64,000 nucleotides of DNA, taken from Flavobacterium sedimenticola (GTDB lineage Bacteria; Bacteroidota; Bacteroidia; Flavobacteriales; Flavobacteriaceae). Below the pieces are notes generated by a model. That model searched no databases and was not told the origin of the DNA. It was given only the letters and a program-made list of their open reading frames with translations. Both the position numbers and the translations under genes were made by a program. The DNA lies in the NCBI RefSeq assembly GCF_030053345.1, contig NZ_JASGBP010000002.1, positions 186,001-250,000 on the forward strand, in the 5' to 3' direction. Of this stretch, positions 1-8,664 are shown in pieces; position 1 is the first letter of the stretch, and every line of letters starts with the position of its first letter.

Positions 1-419
1 TTGTAGAAGAAGGTGCCTTTAAAATATTTTACATTACCGAGTATCAAGAGCAAATCATTCGTTTTGGGTATCCCAATTCTATTATGAATTCTCCGGTTTC
101 GTTTTTTACCGGTGCTCCTTCTGAATTTTACATACAAGCGCTCAAAAAATCGGTACTGCTCCGTATTCATCGTCATGATTTTTACGAGTATATCAAGCAA
201 AACAATACTTTTTTGTTGCAGTATACGCAAGCCTTAGAGGGGATTATTACCCAATTGATTACAAGGGAAACCGATTTGTTGACTGTTTCTCCCACCGAAC
301 GTTATCATCGGGTTTTTAAACGCAGTCCGCAACTTTTTCAGCACATACCGGCCAAATACATTGCTTCCTATCTTCGAATGACTCCGGAGACGTTTAGTCG
401 TATTCGGGGCCAAAAATAG
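1..419 (+). CDS. Crp/Fnr family transcriptional regulator, C-terminal part
   Basis: The gene is cut by the left window edge. The reading frame is open from base 3 and gives about 138 residues before a TAG stop. The visible part holds the end of the cyclic-nucleotide-like sensor domain, the dimerisation helix and the winged helix. The stretch IPAKYIASYLRMTPETFSRIR near the end is the HTH. The recognition helix contains E-T-F-S-R, the same E..SR arrangement that FNR uses to read TTGAT half-sites. No iron-sulfur cysteines are visible in this part, so the signal cannot be named. The downstream gap carries a matching FNR-type box at 434-447. Family assignment is firm; target and ligand are unknown. 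Confidence 0.85.
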   Translation, partial: VEEGAFKIFYITEYQEQIIRFGYPNSIMNSPVSFFTGAPSEFYIQALKKSVLLRIHRHDFYEYIKQNNTFLLQYTQALEGIITQLITRETDLLTVSPTERYHRVFKRSPQLFQHIPAKYIASYLRMTPETFSRIRGQK

Positions 420-433
420 CATCCCTGTCGAAA

Positions 434-447
434 TTGATTTGAATCAA
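434..447. promoter_or_regulatory. FNR-type box, TTGAT-N4-ATCAA
   Basis: The 14 bases TTGATTTGAATCAA form a perfect FNR/Crp-family palindrome (TTGAT, 4-base spacer, ATCAA). The site lies between the Crp/Fnr-family gene ending at 419 and the LytTR gene starting at 515. It could control the LytTR-DinB pair. The sequence is followed by a T-rich stretch, so it could instead act as a weak AT-rich terminator hairpin for the upstream gene. Confidence 0.5.
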
Positions 448-514
448 TTTTTTATTGATTTCATTGTTTGAACTTTGCCTCAACAAAACAGAGTAACTCT
501 TAAAAAGTAAGACA

Positions 515-1021
515 ATGAAAACCATGACTACTTTTCACTCATCTGACCTTGAATTGGTTAGCCGCTTGTTCGGAAATTCGTTTGCTGCTGAGGCAAAAGT
601 ACCACTCAATGACGCTATAGTTCAGTGTTTACTCGAAGCCGCTTTAGTATTGGCTGACCGAATCAAAGGGGAACGGAATGTGTATCAAAAGCGATTTTTG
701 GTCACTTTGGGACAACATATCCGAAGCATAGCAATTGAACAAGTCGCTTATTTTGAGAGTGACGGAAGGTATGCTAAGTTGGTCACACATGCCAACGAAA
801 AATACCTGTTGGATACATCTTTAGAACGTTTGATGACCAAATTAGATCCGGCTATGTTTTATCGCATCAACCGCAAAACAATTGTTTCTTATACGTCTAT
901 TCAAAAGATAGCCGTTTGGTCAAAGAGTAGAGTTAAGCTCGAATTAGTACCGGCAACGGATAGCGATGTTATAGTCAGTATAGACAATTCGGGCGATTTT
1001 AAAAAATGGTTAAACCGTTAA
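515..1021 (+). CDS. LytTR-type DNA-binding protein
   Basis: This 168-residue protein has a LytTR DNA-binding domain from about residue 60 to the end, with the family pattern of I..IAYFESDGRY, then YLLDTSL..L, then FYRINRKTIV. LytTR domains bind paired direct repeats and usually sit behind a receiver domain. Here the first 60 residues are too short for a receiver and show no aspartate pocket, so the protein is a stand-alone LytTR regulator whose input is not visible. It sits 10 bases upstream of a DinB-family gene and is probably cotranscribed with it. The FNR-type box 68 bases upstream suggests control by the preceding regulator. The start ATG gives MKTMTTF; a second ATG three codons later is possible. 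Confidence 0.8.
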   Translation: MKTMTTFHSSDLELVSRLFGNSFAAEAKVPLNDAIVQCLLEAALVLADRIKGERNVYQKRFLVTLGQHIRSIAIEQVAYFESDGRYAKLVTHANEKYLLDTSLERLMTKLDPAMFYRINRKTIVSYTSIQKIAVWSKSRVKLELVPATDSDVIVSIDNSGDFKKWLNR

Positions 1022-1031
1022 TTCGAATCAT

Positions 1032-1604
1032 ATGAAAATCAACACCATTGAATTAATAGCCGATTTGGAAGACCGAACGCACAAAGCCACCGCCTTGGTT
1101 CAGGTATTTCAAAAACTAGCTGATAGTCAGCTTCGTTATAAAGAAAACACGAATACCTGGTCGGTATTAGAATGTGTGACTCACTTGAATCGCTATTATG
1201 CTTTTTATTTACCCTTATTGCAAAAAGCAGTACAAAAAGAGGTTGTGAAAAAGGGTAGCAGTAGTTTTCGCTCGGGCTGGTTAGGACAATTTTTTGTAAA
1301 ACTCATGGAACCCAAAGAGGGGAAAATCAAAAAAATGAAAGCGATAGCCGCCATGAACCCCAACGGGACACCGGTTGATACTGTTGTTTTACAAAAATTT
1401 ATTGCGAATCAGGAAGCTTTTTTGCAGCTTTTGGAGGCTTGTCGCACCCTCGATTTAGCTGCTGTTCAAATCCCAACCGTAATGTCGCGTTGGATTACCA
1501 TCAGTTTAGGAGATACTTTGCGCTTTATGGTGGTTCATCATGAACGTCATTTGCTGCAAGCTCAAAATTGTTTGAAAATTAAAAATTTCTCGGCACAAGA
1601 GTAA
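1032..1604 (+). CDS. DinB family protein (putative metal-dependent enzyme)
   Basis: A 190-residue four-helix protein of the DinB/YfiT superfamily. His51 (in WSVLECVTHLNRYY) and the closely spaced His169, His170 and His173 (in VVHHERHLLQ) are placed where the family keeps its three-histidine metal site. Members of this superfamily include thiol-dependent S-transferases such as bacillithiol transferase, but most, like this one, have no known substrate. It follows the LytTR gene by 10 bases, so the two probably form an operon. Two more DinB genes occur in this window (17221 and 19758) but are clearly diverged from this one. Confidence 0.8.
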   Translation: MKINTIELIADLEDRTHKATALVQVFQKLADSQLRYKENTNTWSVLECVTHLNRYYAFYLPLLQKAVQKEVVKKGSSSFRSGWLGQFFVKLMEPKEGKIKKMKAIAAMNPNGTPVDTVVLQKFIANQEAFLQLLEACRTLDLAAVQIPTVMSRWITISLGDTLRFMVVHHERHLLQAQNCLKIKNFSAQE

Positions 1605-1722
1605 GCTAGGGATGTTCATCAAGCTTTCAGTACGCCACTATTCGCCTTCATTACATTTTATTGTAGTAGCCTAATCATATCGTAGTAGTTTCACATCATC
1701 AATCATCATCAAATCAAAAAAA

Positions 1723-2721
1723 ATGAACATTAAAAAACGTCACCTCTTCATTTTACTCTTGAGCTGTTGCTTCTCACAAATGGTAGCTCAAGTTGGTAGT
1801 TACACCTTTTACAGGAATGGGAGCCAATTCCCTTATATCACTACCACAGGGCCGAATGTTACCGTACACACCGTTTCCGATGACATTGTTTCACCGGCCA
1901 TCGTTACCTTGCCGTTTTCTTTTAACTTTGGCGGTGTTAGTCACACCTCTCTTGGAATTTCTGAAAACGGATATATTTGGTTCGGAGCGGCACAGCCGAG
2001 CGAGTTATCTTTTATTGCTCCTATTTCTTCAACACAGTCTGCTGCAGTGCAGGGAATTGTTTCGGCTCTGGGAATCGACTTGCATCCCATAGACATACCG
2101 GAGGCCAAAACCACTATTAAATCGGCTGTTGTGGGACAGGCGCCAAACCGAACTTTTATTATTGAATGGTTTGCTACAGCCAGAATTCAAACTTTGGATC
2201 ATGCTGCCGGACCGGACATCATCGATTTTCAAATTCAATTATCGGAGTCTACCCATGCAGTTGCCATCGCTTTTGGAAGAACTATTTTGAATCCCAATTT
2301 TGCCAGTGATGTCGAAATGGGCTTAAAAACATCCGACACCGATTTTAACATCAGAACAACTACAAGCCCCAGTTGGAATACAGCAGCCGGAACCACTTTA
2401 AATGATACTTGTCTTTTAAGCAGTTTAAGTAAACCTGCTTTTGGAAATCAATTTGTTTGGACACCGTCTGCGTTAGGGGTAGGCGATTTTAATCCCGACC
2501 AAGTGGTGCTTTATCCTATCCCGGCTACGCAACAAATCCAAGTAGGCGGGTTACCGGAAAGTACTTTTGATTATGTTATTTATGATATGACCGGTAGGAC
2601 TATCAGTCAAAACAGTGTAATCGGGACCACTATTGCTTTAGACGGATTGTCATCCGGCAATTACATCATAAACATTACAAGCGGCGACTTATCTCTTAGT
2701 CGTAAGTTTGTCAAAATATAG
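1723..2721 (+). CDS. Secreted protein with T9SS type A sorting domain
   Basis: The 332-residue product starts with a clear signal peptide (about residues 1-23, ending VAQ). The middle is a beta-rich domain of unknown function beginning with a pattern of FSFNFGG...ISENGYIWFG, which is common in surface proteins of this phylum. The last 75 residues are a type IX secretion C-terminal domain: VVLYPIPATQQIQV, then YDMTGR, then LSSGNYIINI and a final RKFVKI. Such proteins cross the outer membrane through T9SS, and the tail is cleaved or anchored. The gene is monocistronic, with a strong terminator at 2805. No enzymatic motif is seen. Confidence 0.85.
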   Translation: MNIKKRHLFILLLSCCFSQMVAQVGSYTFYRNGSQFPYITTTGPNVTVHTVSDDIVSPAIVTLPFSFNFGGVSHTSLGISENGYIWFGAAQPSELSFIAPISSTQSAAVQGIVSALGIDLHPIDIPEAKTTIKSAVVGQAPNRTFIIEWFATARIQTLDHAAGPDIIDFQIQLSESTHAVAIAFGRTILNPNFASDVEMGLKTSDTDFNIRTTTSPSWNTAAGTTLNDTCLLSSLSKPAFGNQFVWTPSALGVGDFNPDQVVLYPIPATQQIQVGGLPESTFDYVIYDMTGRTISQNSVIGTTIALDGLSSGNYIINITSGDLSLSRKFVKI

Positions 2722-2804
2722 ATCATAACACTTCTTGGTTTGTGTTCAACCGATACTATGCCCATAAGAAGTAATTAGAGTTTTTTAAGGTTAAATTGTT
2801 GAAG

Positions 2805-2837
2805 CCTTGCTTGATGGTTCATCAGGCAAGGTTTTTT
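2805..2837 (+). terminator. Rho-independent terminator
   Basis: A 12-base-pair stem (CCTTGCTTGATG with CATCAGGCAAGG, one G-T pair) closes a 3-base loop and is followed by six T. It ends the transcript of the T9SS protein at 1723-2721. Confidence 0.85.
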
Positions 2838-2867
2838 ATTCGGCTTAGGGGGAGTTGTTGCTAATTC

Positions 2868-3722
2868 TCAGGAAAAAGACTCTTCTGTCAGCATCATTTC
2901 GTATTGTGACACTGTCTTTTGCATGCCCATACGCTCCCAAAACGCAAGGGTGGCTGTGGCTGTAACGGGAACATTGATAAGGCTGACTTCAGGGCCATAT
3001 TGATTCCTGATGTAGTCCAAGAGTTGAGTGGCTACTCCTTGGTTTCGGTATGATTTATCAACGGCAAGTTGGTGAACTCTTTTGCTTTTAGGATTAAAAA
3101 TGAGGTAACCGATTCCCCGGTCTCCTTCAAAAGCGCCCAGTTTGATACACGCATCATTGGCATTTGCCATGGCTTTACTGCTGTTTTGCCATGTTGGTTC
3201 CCAATCCCAAAACGGTGTGGCCCAATTCCAATCTATATCATTCAGAACAACGATATGGGAGTCTCTCTTTTGATTGGTTTCGATGAGGTGGCCTTTGTAA
3301 CAGTTGAGTTCACGAACTATCGTGAAACCTACTTTTGTGTAGGTACAAATGGCAGGCTTGTTTGTAGTAATCACTTCGAGTATTACATTTTTTATTCCTT
3401 GTTGAAGAAGTTGCGGCAAGATAAATTCGTATAGTTTGAAAGTCAGCTTATTGCCTCGGTTGTCTGGAATAACACCTGTGCCGGCATTGTATAGTGTGGG
3501 TTGTCCTTGACATACTTTATACCCGTGCAATATAAAAGCGACTAATTGATTATCCTCGAAAGCACCTACGGAGTATTCCGGTTTGATGTCTTCTGTATGC
3601 ATTTTTGTTTCCAATTGCTCCACACTTATCTGCATGGGTACACTGTAATCTGAAAAAGCGGTGTTAAAAGCTTTAGTTAGGGTAGCGGTATCGGTATTTT
3701 CGAGGGTTTTGAGTTGTATCAT
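2868..3722 (-). CDS. GNAT family N-acetyltransferase, tandem GNAT domains
   Basis: This 284-residue protein looks like two GNAT folds in a row. The C-terminal half (about residues 150-284) has a good acetyl-CoA loop: VHQLAVDKSYRNQGVATQLL, with the Q/R-x-x-G-x-A pattern as RNQGVA. The N-terminal half has a weaker copy, GTGVIPDNRGNKLTFKLYEF, followed by CYTKVGF. Double-GNAT proteins usually keep one active half. The acceptor substrate cannot be told from sequence. It is followed upstream on the same strand by a second GNAT gene (3782), 59 bases away. Confidence 0.8.
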   Translation of the reverse strand: MIQLKTLENTDTATLTKAFNTAFSDYSVPMQISVEQLETKMHTEDIKPEYSVGAFEDNQLVAFILHGYKVCQGQPTLYNAGTGVIPDNRGNKLTFKLYEFILPQLLQQGIKNVILEVITTNKPAICTYTKVGFTIVRELNCYKGHLIETNQKRDSHIVVLNDIDWNWATPFWDWEPTWQNSSKAMANANDACIKLGAFEGDRGIGYLIFNPKSKRVHQLAVDKSYRNQGVATQLLDYIRNQYGPEVSLINVPVTATATLAFWERMGMQKTVSQYEMMLTEESFS

Positions 3723-3781
3723 AGTTTTGGAGGCGATTGTATTTTTGAAGAATTTGTTTCAGCTCTTTTTCAGAGCGTTGT

Positions 3782-4363
3782 TTAATCAGCGTCAGAGGTG
3801 TTGTGGGTATTGCGTTTTTGCTGAGTCCATTCACTTTGCAGCATGGCGAATTGGTATTCGCTGCCCCATTTTCCTTTGAAGAAAATATTTTCAATAAAAT
3901 GTCCTTCTAATCTGAAGCCAAGGCTTTTGAGAAGTCGTATAGACGGCATATTTTCCACGTCTACAATTTCAACTACCCGATGAAGCACCTTGACTTCAAA
4001 TAAATATTCCAAAATCGCCGACAGACATTCTTTAGCAAACCCTTTATTTTGTTCCAGATGTGAGATTGTGATTCCTATTTCAGCTATTCGGGTATCGTAG
4101 GTATCGAGTTTCAATGCACAGTCGCCAATCACTTTTCCCGAGTGTTTGTTAGCGATGGCGTACTGCACCCATTCGCCCGGTTTTCCGAATGTTTTGGAGG
4201 CATTGTCTTGTATAAAATGTTCCGCTTCCGCAAGAGACATTACATCAAAACCTTGGTATCGTGTCACTTCAGGATTGGAGCGGTACAAATGAAAATCGTT
4301 TACATCGGTCGGTAAAAGAGGTCTTATGACCAGTCGATGGGTTTGTAGTTTGAATCTTTCCAT
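3782..4363 (-). CDS. GNAT family N-acetyltransferase, RimJ/RimL-like
   Basis: A 193-residue single-domain acetyltransferase of the RimJ/RimL type (Acetyltransf_3). It begins with the typical ERFKLQTHRLVIRPLLPTDV, has the ILEYLF...RVVEIVDVENMPSIRLLKSLGF block, and ends with the WGSEYQFAMLQSEW signature. Family members acetylate protein N-termini, aminoglycosides or small amines; the substrate here is unknown. It lies upstream of the tandem-GNAT gene on the same strand and is separated from the secreted esterase gene (4388) by 24 bases, so these genes may share a transcript. Confidence 0.85.
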   Translation of the reverse strand: MERFKLQTHRLVIRPLLPTDVNDFHLYRSNPEVTRYQGFDVMSLAEAEHFIQDNASKTFGKPGEWVQYAIANKHSGKVIGDCALKLDTYDTRIAEIGITISHLEQNKGFAKECLSAILEYLFEVKVLHRVVEIVDVENMPSIRLLKSLGFRLEGHFIENIFFKGKWGSEYQFAMLQSEWTQQKRNTHNTSDAD

Positions 4364-4387
4364 GTCAATATAAATCCTTTTTGTCTT

Positions 4388-5395
4388 TTAGGGTTTGCAG
4401 GAGGCTGTTATGGCTTGCTTGACAATGGCTTGGTATTCTTTAATTTCTTTAGCTTCGGGTAATAGCCCAATTAAACAATGAATTTGTCCCGGAAAGCATT
4501 TCTCCCAAACAGTCACACCAAATTGTCTCAGTTTTGCGGCATACAAGGCTCCGTCGTCTCTGAGCGGATCAAATTCGGCATTAATAATTACCGCCGGCGG
4601 TAAGCCTGTGAGGTCTTCGGTAAGGATTGGTGATACTTCAGGGTTGTTATACTGTTGCGGGGCATAGGTCTCAACTGAAAAGTAACAAGCGTCTTTGGTT
4701 TGAAAATAGCCCACAGCATTTTCCTGATAAGAGCTTGAATTTTCCATATTTGAAGGGCGAAGATCAACCGGCAATCCATTCATTACCTGTAATTTTATTT
4801 GGTGACTGATACCTTCTTTTTTGGCTTTTTGAGCTGTCACGGCTACCAAATTGGCACCGGCACTATTCCCTTCAAGGATTATTTTAGTGGTATCTCCACC
4901 AAATTTACTTCCGTTTTCCGCAATCCACTTAAAAGCATTGTAACTGTCATTCACCGCTGCCGGAAACGGATGCTCGGGTGCCACTCTGTAATCTACAGCA
5001 AAAACCACCGCCTCGTAAGTTTTGGCTTCCAGCCATAGTGGTTGCTCCAAACAAGGCAACAGCGGAGCGATAAAGCCACCACCATGATAATGAATAATGA
5101 TGGGTAGGTTTTTTCCCTTAGTAGGGTTAAAGACCAAAACCGGAATACTGTCGGCCGTTATTTTAATTTTAGTGACATCACTTGTCGGATAGGGTATGGC
5201 TGGTGGTCCGGCAAATTTTATTTGTTCAATAGGAGTTTTGCGGAGTTGTTCTAAAGACAAATCTTTATAACCGATGAGTTTCAAAAAGTAGGCAATTTCA
5301 GGATTGAGTTGTCTGAAACCGCAGTTTTGGGCAATACTGAGTTGATTTACCAATAAGGCAAAACCCAGAATAAGGAAGTTTGTGCATGTTTTCAT
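4388..5395 (-). CDS. Secreted alpha/beta hydrolase (esterase/lipase, HSL-like)
   Basis: The chosen start at 5395 gives 335 residues with a signal peptide (MKTCTNFLILGFALLVNQLSIAQ); an ATG nine codons upstream would bury it. The HGGGF oxyanion loop is at about residues 104-108. The nucleophile elbow GNSAG has Ser178. A late FDPLRDDG carries the acid and QIHCLI carries the histidine, completing the triad. This is the hormone-sensitive-lipase/carboxylesterase pattern. The enzyme is probably periplasmic and acts on short-chain or aryl esters; the natural substrate is unknown. Confidence 0.85.
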   Translation of the reverse strand: MKTCTNFLILGFALLVNQLSIAQNCGFRQLNPEIAYFLKLIGYKDLSLEQLRKTPIEQIKFAGPPAIPYPTSDVTKIKITADSIPVLVFNPTKGKNLPIIIHYHGGGFIAPLLPCLEQPLWLEAKTYEAVVFAVDYRVAPEHPFPAAVNDSYNAFKWIAENGSKFGGDTTKIILEGNSAGANLVAVTAQKAKKEGISHQIKLQVMNGLPVDLRPSNMENSSSYQENAVGYFQTKDACYFSVETYAPQQYNNPEVSPILTEDLTGLPPAVIINAEFDPLRDDGALYAAKLRQFGVTVWEKCFPGQIHCLIGLLPEAKEIKEYQAIVKQAITASCKP

Positions 5396-5525
5396 CTGAT
5401 AGAAGTCGCCCGATAAGGCCATCTGTTACGTTTTCAAAATAAATTATTTAGGGTTCAAACAAAGTTACTTAAAATTTAAAGGTTCATTCAAATGGTTTGA
5501 TAAAGAATGTATTCAATGGTATCCG

Positions 5526-6656
5526 TTATTTGATTTTCATCCCAAACAAGAATCTAGTTATTTTGTAAGGTTTGATTAAAAACACATAAAACCCAAATGA
5601 AAGCACGAACGATACAAGCGTTAAAAAGAGGTATTTGCTTAAGATGTCATCGGGTGTTTGAATTACATAGTAGGCTATAATCACAATAAATGTTTGATGC
5701 AAAATGTAAAACGGATATATCGCTTCGTTGGCAAATTGCAAAAACGTATTGGTAAAGTTTAAATACTTTTTAGCATAGCCTAAGAATGAAATCACCCAAA
5801 ACCAAGCACTTAGGGTTACCAAACAAAGAAACAGCAGATTGGAAGAGTATGTTTCCCAATTCGGTTCTAAATCGTTCCAACGAAGGAAGTTTATGACGAT
5901 GGCACTAAAAAAGGCAATTTTTAAATTGAATCTTCTGTTGTTTTCCAGATTCCTCCAAAAAATGGGATTAATGCCAATAAAAGCGCCGAACAGAAAGTAC
6001 AAAAAGTATTTTGTAAAACCGGCTCCATCACCAACAAAGGCATGCGTTTCATTGGGATACCAAAAATAGAGAAAGCTGGCTACGGAAAGAATTATACCAA
6101 ATGAAACCATACTGTATTTTTCGCAAAAACCGGCAACCCTATTAGTAAAAGCCTTTCCTTTCTCGGATTTAAAAATCAAGATTAAAGGGATTGCCAGTAA
6201 TGAATAAACAAACAGATAGGCTATAAACCAAAGGTGGTGCCAACTTAAATTGCCTTCGGGATAAACGGTTGTCGTAAAAATTGAAGGATAAAAATCAAGA
6301 TAGGAATGGTAGTCGGTACCTTTATATATTCTTTCAAAATATACCTGTGGCGGTATAATGATTAGCATACCAAAGAGTAACGGAACAAAGAGTCTTTTAG
6401 TTCTTTGCGCAATAAATTGCCATATCGATTTTTGATTTAACACAAAGATAGTTCCAATCCCGGAAATGAAAAACAAGACAGGCATTCGCCACCGCGATAC
6501 AAAATAATTGCATTCTAAAATCAAGTTGCTGGTTTCCTTATTTTTTAAATGCCAGTCCCATTCAGCCATAAAAGGCATGGCACAATGGAACAAGTGCAAA
6601 AGCAATATGGCTATAACTCTTAACCAATCGAGGTCGTATCGTCTTTCCGGAATCAT
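5526..6656 (-). CDS. Acyltransferase family (acyltransferase 3) membrane protein
   Basis: A 376-residue integral membrane protein with about ten hydrophobic segments. It starts with the diagnostic RRYDLDWLRVIAILLLHLFH, whose histidine is the conserved catalytic one, and contains a second family motif region SRWRMPVLFFISG. Acyltransferase-3 enzymes move acetyl or succinyl groups onto sugars, lipids or peptidoglycan at the membrane. There is no C-terminal SGNH domain, so it is the short form. The neighbours do not show a substrate. Confidence 0.85.
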   Translation of the reverse strand: MIPERRYDLDWLRVIAILLLHLFHCAMPFMAEWDWHLKNKETSNLILECNYFVSRWRMPVLFFISGIGTIFVLNQKSIWQFIAQRTKRLFVPLLFGMLIIIPPQVYFERIYKGTDYHSYLDFYPSIFTTTVYPEGNLSWHHLWFIAYLFVYSLLAIPLILIFKSEKGKAFTNRVAGFCEKYSMVSFGIILSVASFLYFWYPNETHAFVGDGAGFTKYFLYFLFGAFIGINPIFWRNLENNRRFNLKIAFFSAIVINFLRWNDLEPNWETYSSNLLFLCLVTLSAWFWVISFLGYAKKYLNFTNTFLQFANEAIYPFYILHQTFIVIIAYYVIQTPDDILSKYLFLTLVSFVLSFGFYVFLIKPYKITRFLFGMKIK

Positions 6657-6786
6657 CTTTTAGCGTTTTGGTTGTTTGTACTGTCTGATTAGTCAATTTA
6701 ATAATACCTCAAATGTAGCGTAGTTGTTTTACTCATGGGACGTTTTTGATGATAATTTGATTCAACCTAATGATTTGTTTTTGTTT

Positions 6787-8229
6787 TTAAAATTTAAAAG
6801 TTGACTTAAGCGATACATAAAGTATATTTTCACCTTTACCGGTAGCTTTCGGATAGCTTCCTGCCTTAAAATAGGAAGCATCAAAAGCCAGCGAATAGTT
6901 TTTGTTTTGCCTGTAGATGGTTTCCAAAAGATACAGTTGTCCTAAAGTCCTTTTTTCTGTGGCGAAAAGCGCATTGGGTTTTGGTCGGTTTTGTATCATG
7001 CCCGGAGCATAGGTACCGTCCTGACTGCTGTTTCTCGACAAGAAAAATACTTGGGCTAAGACATTTAGTTTTGACAGCGGATTAATCTTTATATAGGGAG
7101 AAAAGCTTAAAATATTAGTGGCTCCAATCTGAGCTACTAAGCCATAAGCAGGTTTGGCATACAACAAGTTATAGGAATTTAGTTTGTGGTCGGTATTGTT
7201 TTTATCTCCGGAAGCGACATGGGCGGTGAAACCAATCAGTCCTCTTTTTGAAGAGAAAACACTTAGGTTGGCATCTGCCAAAACATTGTAAGCTTCAATA
7301 GTGAGGTCATTGAATGTCCCGCTTTGGTACGCTCCTTCTAATTCAACGTTAACGGTTTTTAGGTTCGAAAATAAACGGATACCGTAGGTTTGTCTGTTTT
7401 CATAACCCGTTTGGTAATTGTACCTGCGGTCTCTGGATTGAAAGTTTACCACATAGTAATCCAAGCCAAGTTTGCGTTGCCGATAAAATTGTGTTCCGTA
7501 AATTCCCAATAAACCGTCGTGCATGCTTTCGTCGTCAAACACATATTGCTTTGAGATTACTTTGGAGACGGCAAAAAAGTCGAGTGTTCCGTTGTTAAAT
7601 TTCCGTTTTATCAACAATCCGTTAAAGGCTTGACGGGTATTGGGTCCTTCTCTGAAAGTAATCAAACGATGGTTGCCGTAAAACAATTCCTGTTGCCCCA
7701 AACGGAAATTCCAATTGGTGCGTTTCAACTCGGCAAATGCCTGATGAAGGCTCAGTTGGTTTTCATCAATTTCGGGAGTCAAAGGATTGCTGTTACCATC
7801 GCGTGAGGTATGATTTAGCTGCATAAAAAAGCGAAAATGATTTCCGAATTCGATGTTGGCATGCAGCATTATACGGCGCAGGTACTGGAAGACATCGGTT
7901 TTGGAATAGGAGGGCGGAACATCCCCAAAATTGAGATTATCATAGTATTGCCACTTATCCCGAAATTCGCCGCCTAACGAGATGTAGTTGTTTTGTCCCA
8001 GCGGCATGTATTTTATTTTATCGAGTCCTTTTTTTATCGAGTCCTTTTTTAACGAAGTAAAGTCATCCTCATAACGCAGCCAACTGATTTTGTTTTGGGC
8101 TTTTGAAGTTGAAATCACAGTAAAAAAGAGCAGTGCTGTAATAAAAAAAGTTGGCTTATTTATTTGCACGATTTTGATTTTTAAAATGATGATTGAAACC
8201 CATTTGTTTTGAAAGATGATGCCCGCCAA
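6787..8229 (-). CDS. Alginate-export-like outer membrane beta-barrel
   Basis: The 480-residue product is a predicted outer-membrane barrel with alternating polar and hydrophobic strands and a terminal aromatic residue (SLKSTFKF). Patterns such as FRDKWQYYDNLNFG and WNFRLGQQELFYGNHRLI resemble the alginate_exp family. The role would be passive export or import of a small anionic or sugar substrate. The ATG at 8229 leaves a 45-residue leader. A GTG at 8169 would give a normal signal peptide (VQINKPTFFITALLFFTVISTSKAQ region), so the true start is uncertain. It lies 6 bases after the tautomerase-like gene at 8236-8580, suggesting an operon. Confidence 0.75.
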   Translation of the reverse strand: MAGIIFQNKWVSIIILKIKIVQINKPTFFITALLFFTVISTSKAQNKISWLRYEDDFTSLKKDSIKKGLDKIKYMPLGQNNYISLGGEFRDKWQYYDNLNFGDVPPSYSKTDVFQYLRRIMLHANIEFGNHFRFFMQLNHTSRDGNSNPLTPEIDENQLSLHQAFAELKRTNWNFRLGQQELFYGNHRLITFREGPNTRQAFNGLLIKRKFNNGTLDFFAVSKVISKQYVFDDESMHDGLLGIYGTQFYRQRKLGLDYYVVNFQSRDRRYNYQTGYENRQTYGIRLFSNLKTVNVELEGAYQSGTFNDLTIEAYNVLADANLSVFSSKRGLIGFTAHVASGDKNNTDHKLNSYNLLYAKPAYGLVAQIGATNILSFSPYIKINPLSKLNVLAQVFFLSRNSSQDGTYAPGMIQNRPKPNALFATEKRTLGQLYLLETIYRQNKNYSLAFDASYFKAGSYPKATGKGENILYVSLKSTFKF

Positions 8230-8235
8230 TTAAAA

Positions 8236-8580
8236 TTAAACCATCGATTTATTGCAGTAGGTGGCCTTTTCAAAATCTTTTATGTTTATGGAAATAACCG
8301 GGACTTCGGGAAAAATGGTATTGAGACTACTCACAATAGCATGGGAAAGGCTGCTTTTTTGGGCTGTCGTTCGGCCTTCCATTATATAGCTGAATATGTG
8401 GATGAAATCTTTTTTTTGATTGCCAACCGTGTAATGTTGGTAGGGATTGATTCTGATCTTAATGTCTTCTGCATCAAACAGGTTGGAGGCAGTAGCAGCT
8501 TCAAAAACCGTTTCCATTATTTCTTCGGGGGTTTTCAGCCTTAGAATATTTTCGGTACAATCAATGATAAAATGTGGCAT
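8236..8580 (-). CDS. 5-carboxymethyl-2-hydroxymuconate isomerase-like tautomerase
   Basis: This 114-residue protein begins MPHFIIDCTENI, with the N-terminal Pro that serves as the catalytic base in the tautomerase superfamily. It matches the length and pattern of the CHMI (HpaF-type) family, including the IKIRINPYQHYTVG and FIHIFSYIMEGR blocks. CHMI acts in homoprotocatechuate breakdown, but no other genes of that pathway are nearby. The actual reaction is therefore uncertain. It is the first gene of a likely two-gene unit with the beta-barrel at 6787. Confidence 0.8.
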   Translation of the reverse strand: MPHFIIDCTENILRLKTPEEIMETVFEAATASNLFDAEDIKIRINPYQHYTVGNQKKDFIHIFSYIMEGRTTAQKSSLSHAIVSSLNTIFPEVPVISINIKDFEKATYCNKSMV

Positions 8581-8664
8581 AAAAAAGGTTATTAAGGATT
8601 AGTTGTAAAACCGCAGGCCATTGCCATTGCTAATAATGACCTGTGGTGGTAATCGTATTGACAA

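Noticed and set aside
3673..3894. 73-codon open frame between the two GNAT genes
   Set aside because: It overlaps both GNAT genes in another frame and shows no family features.
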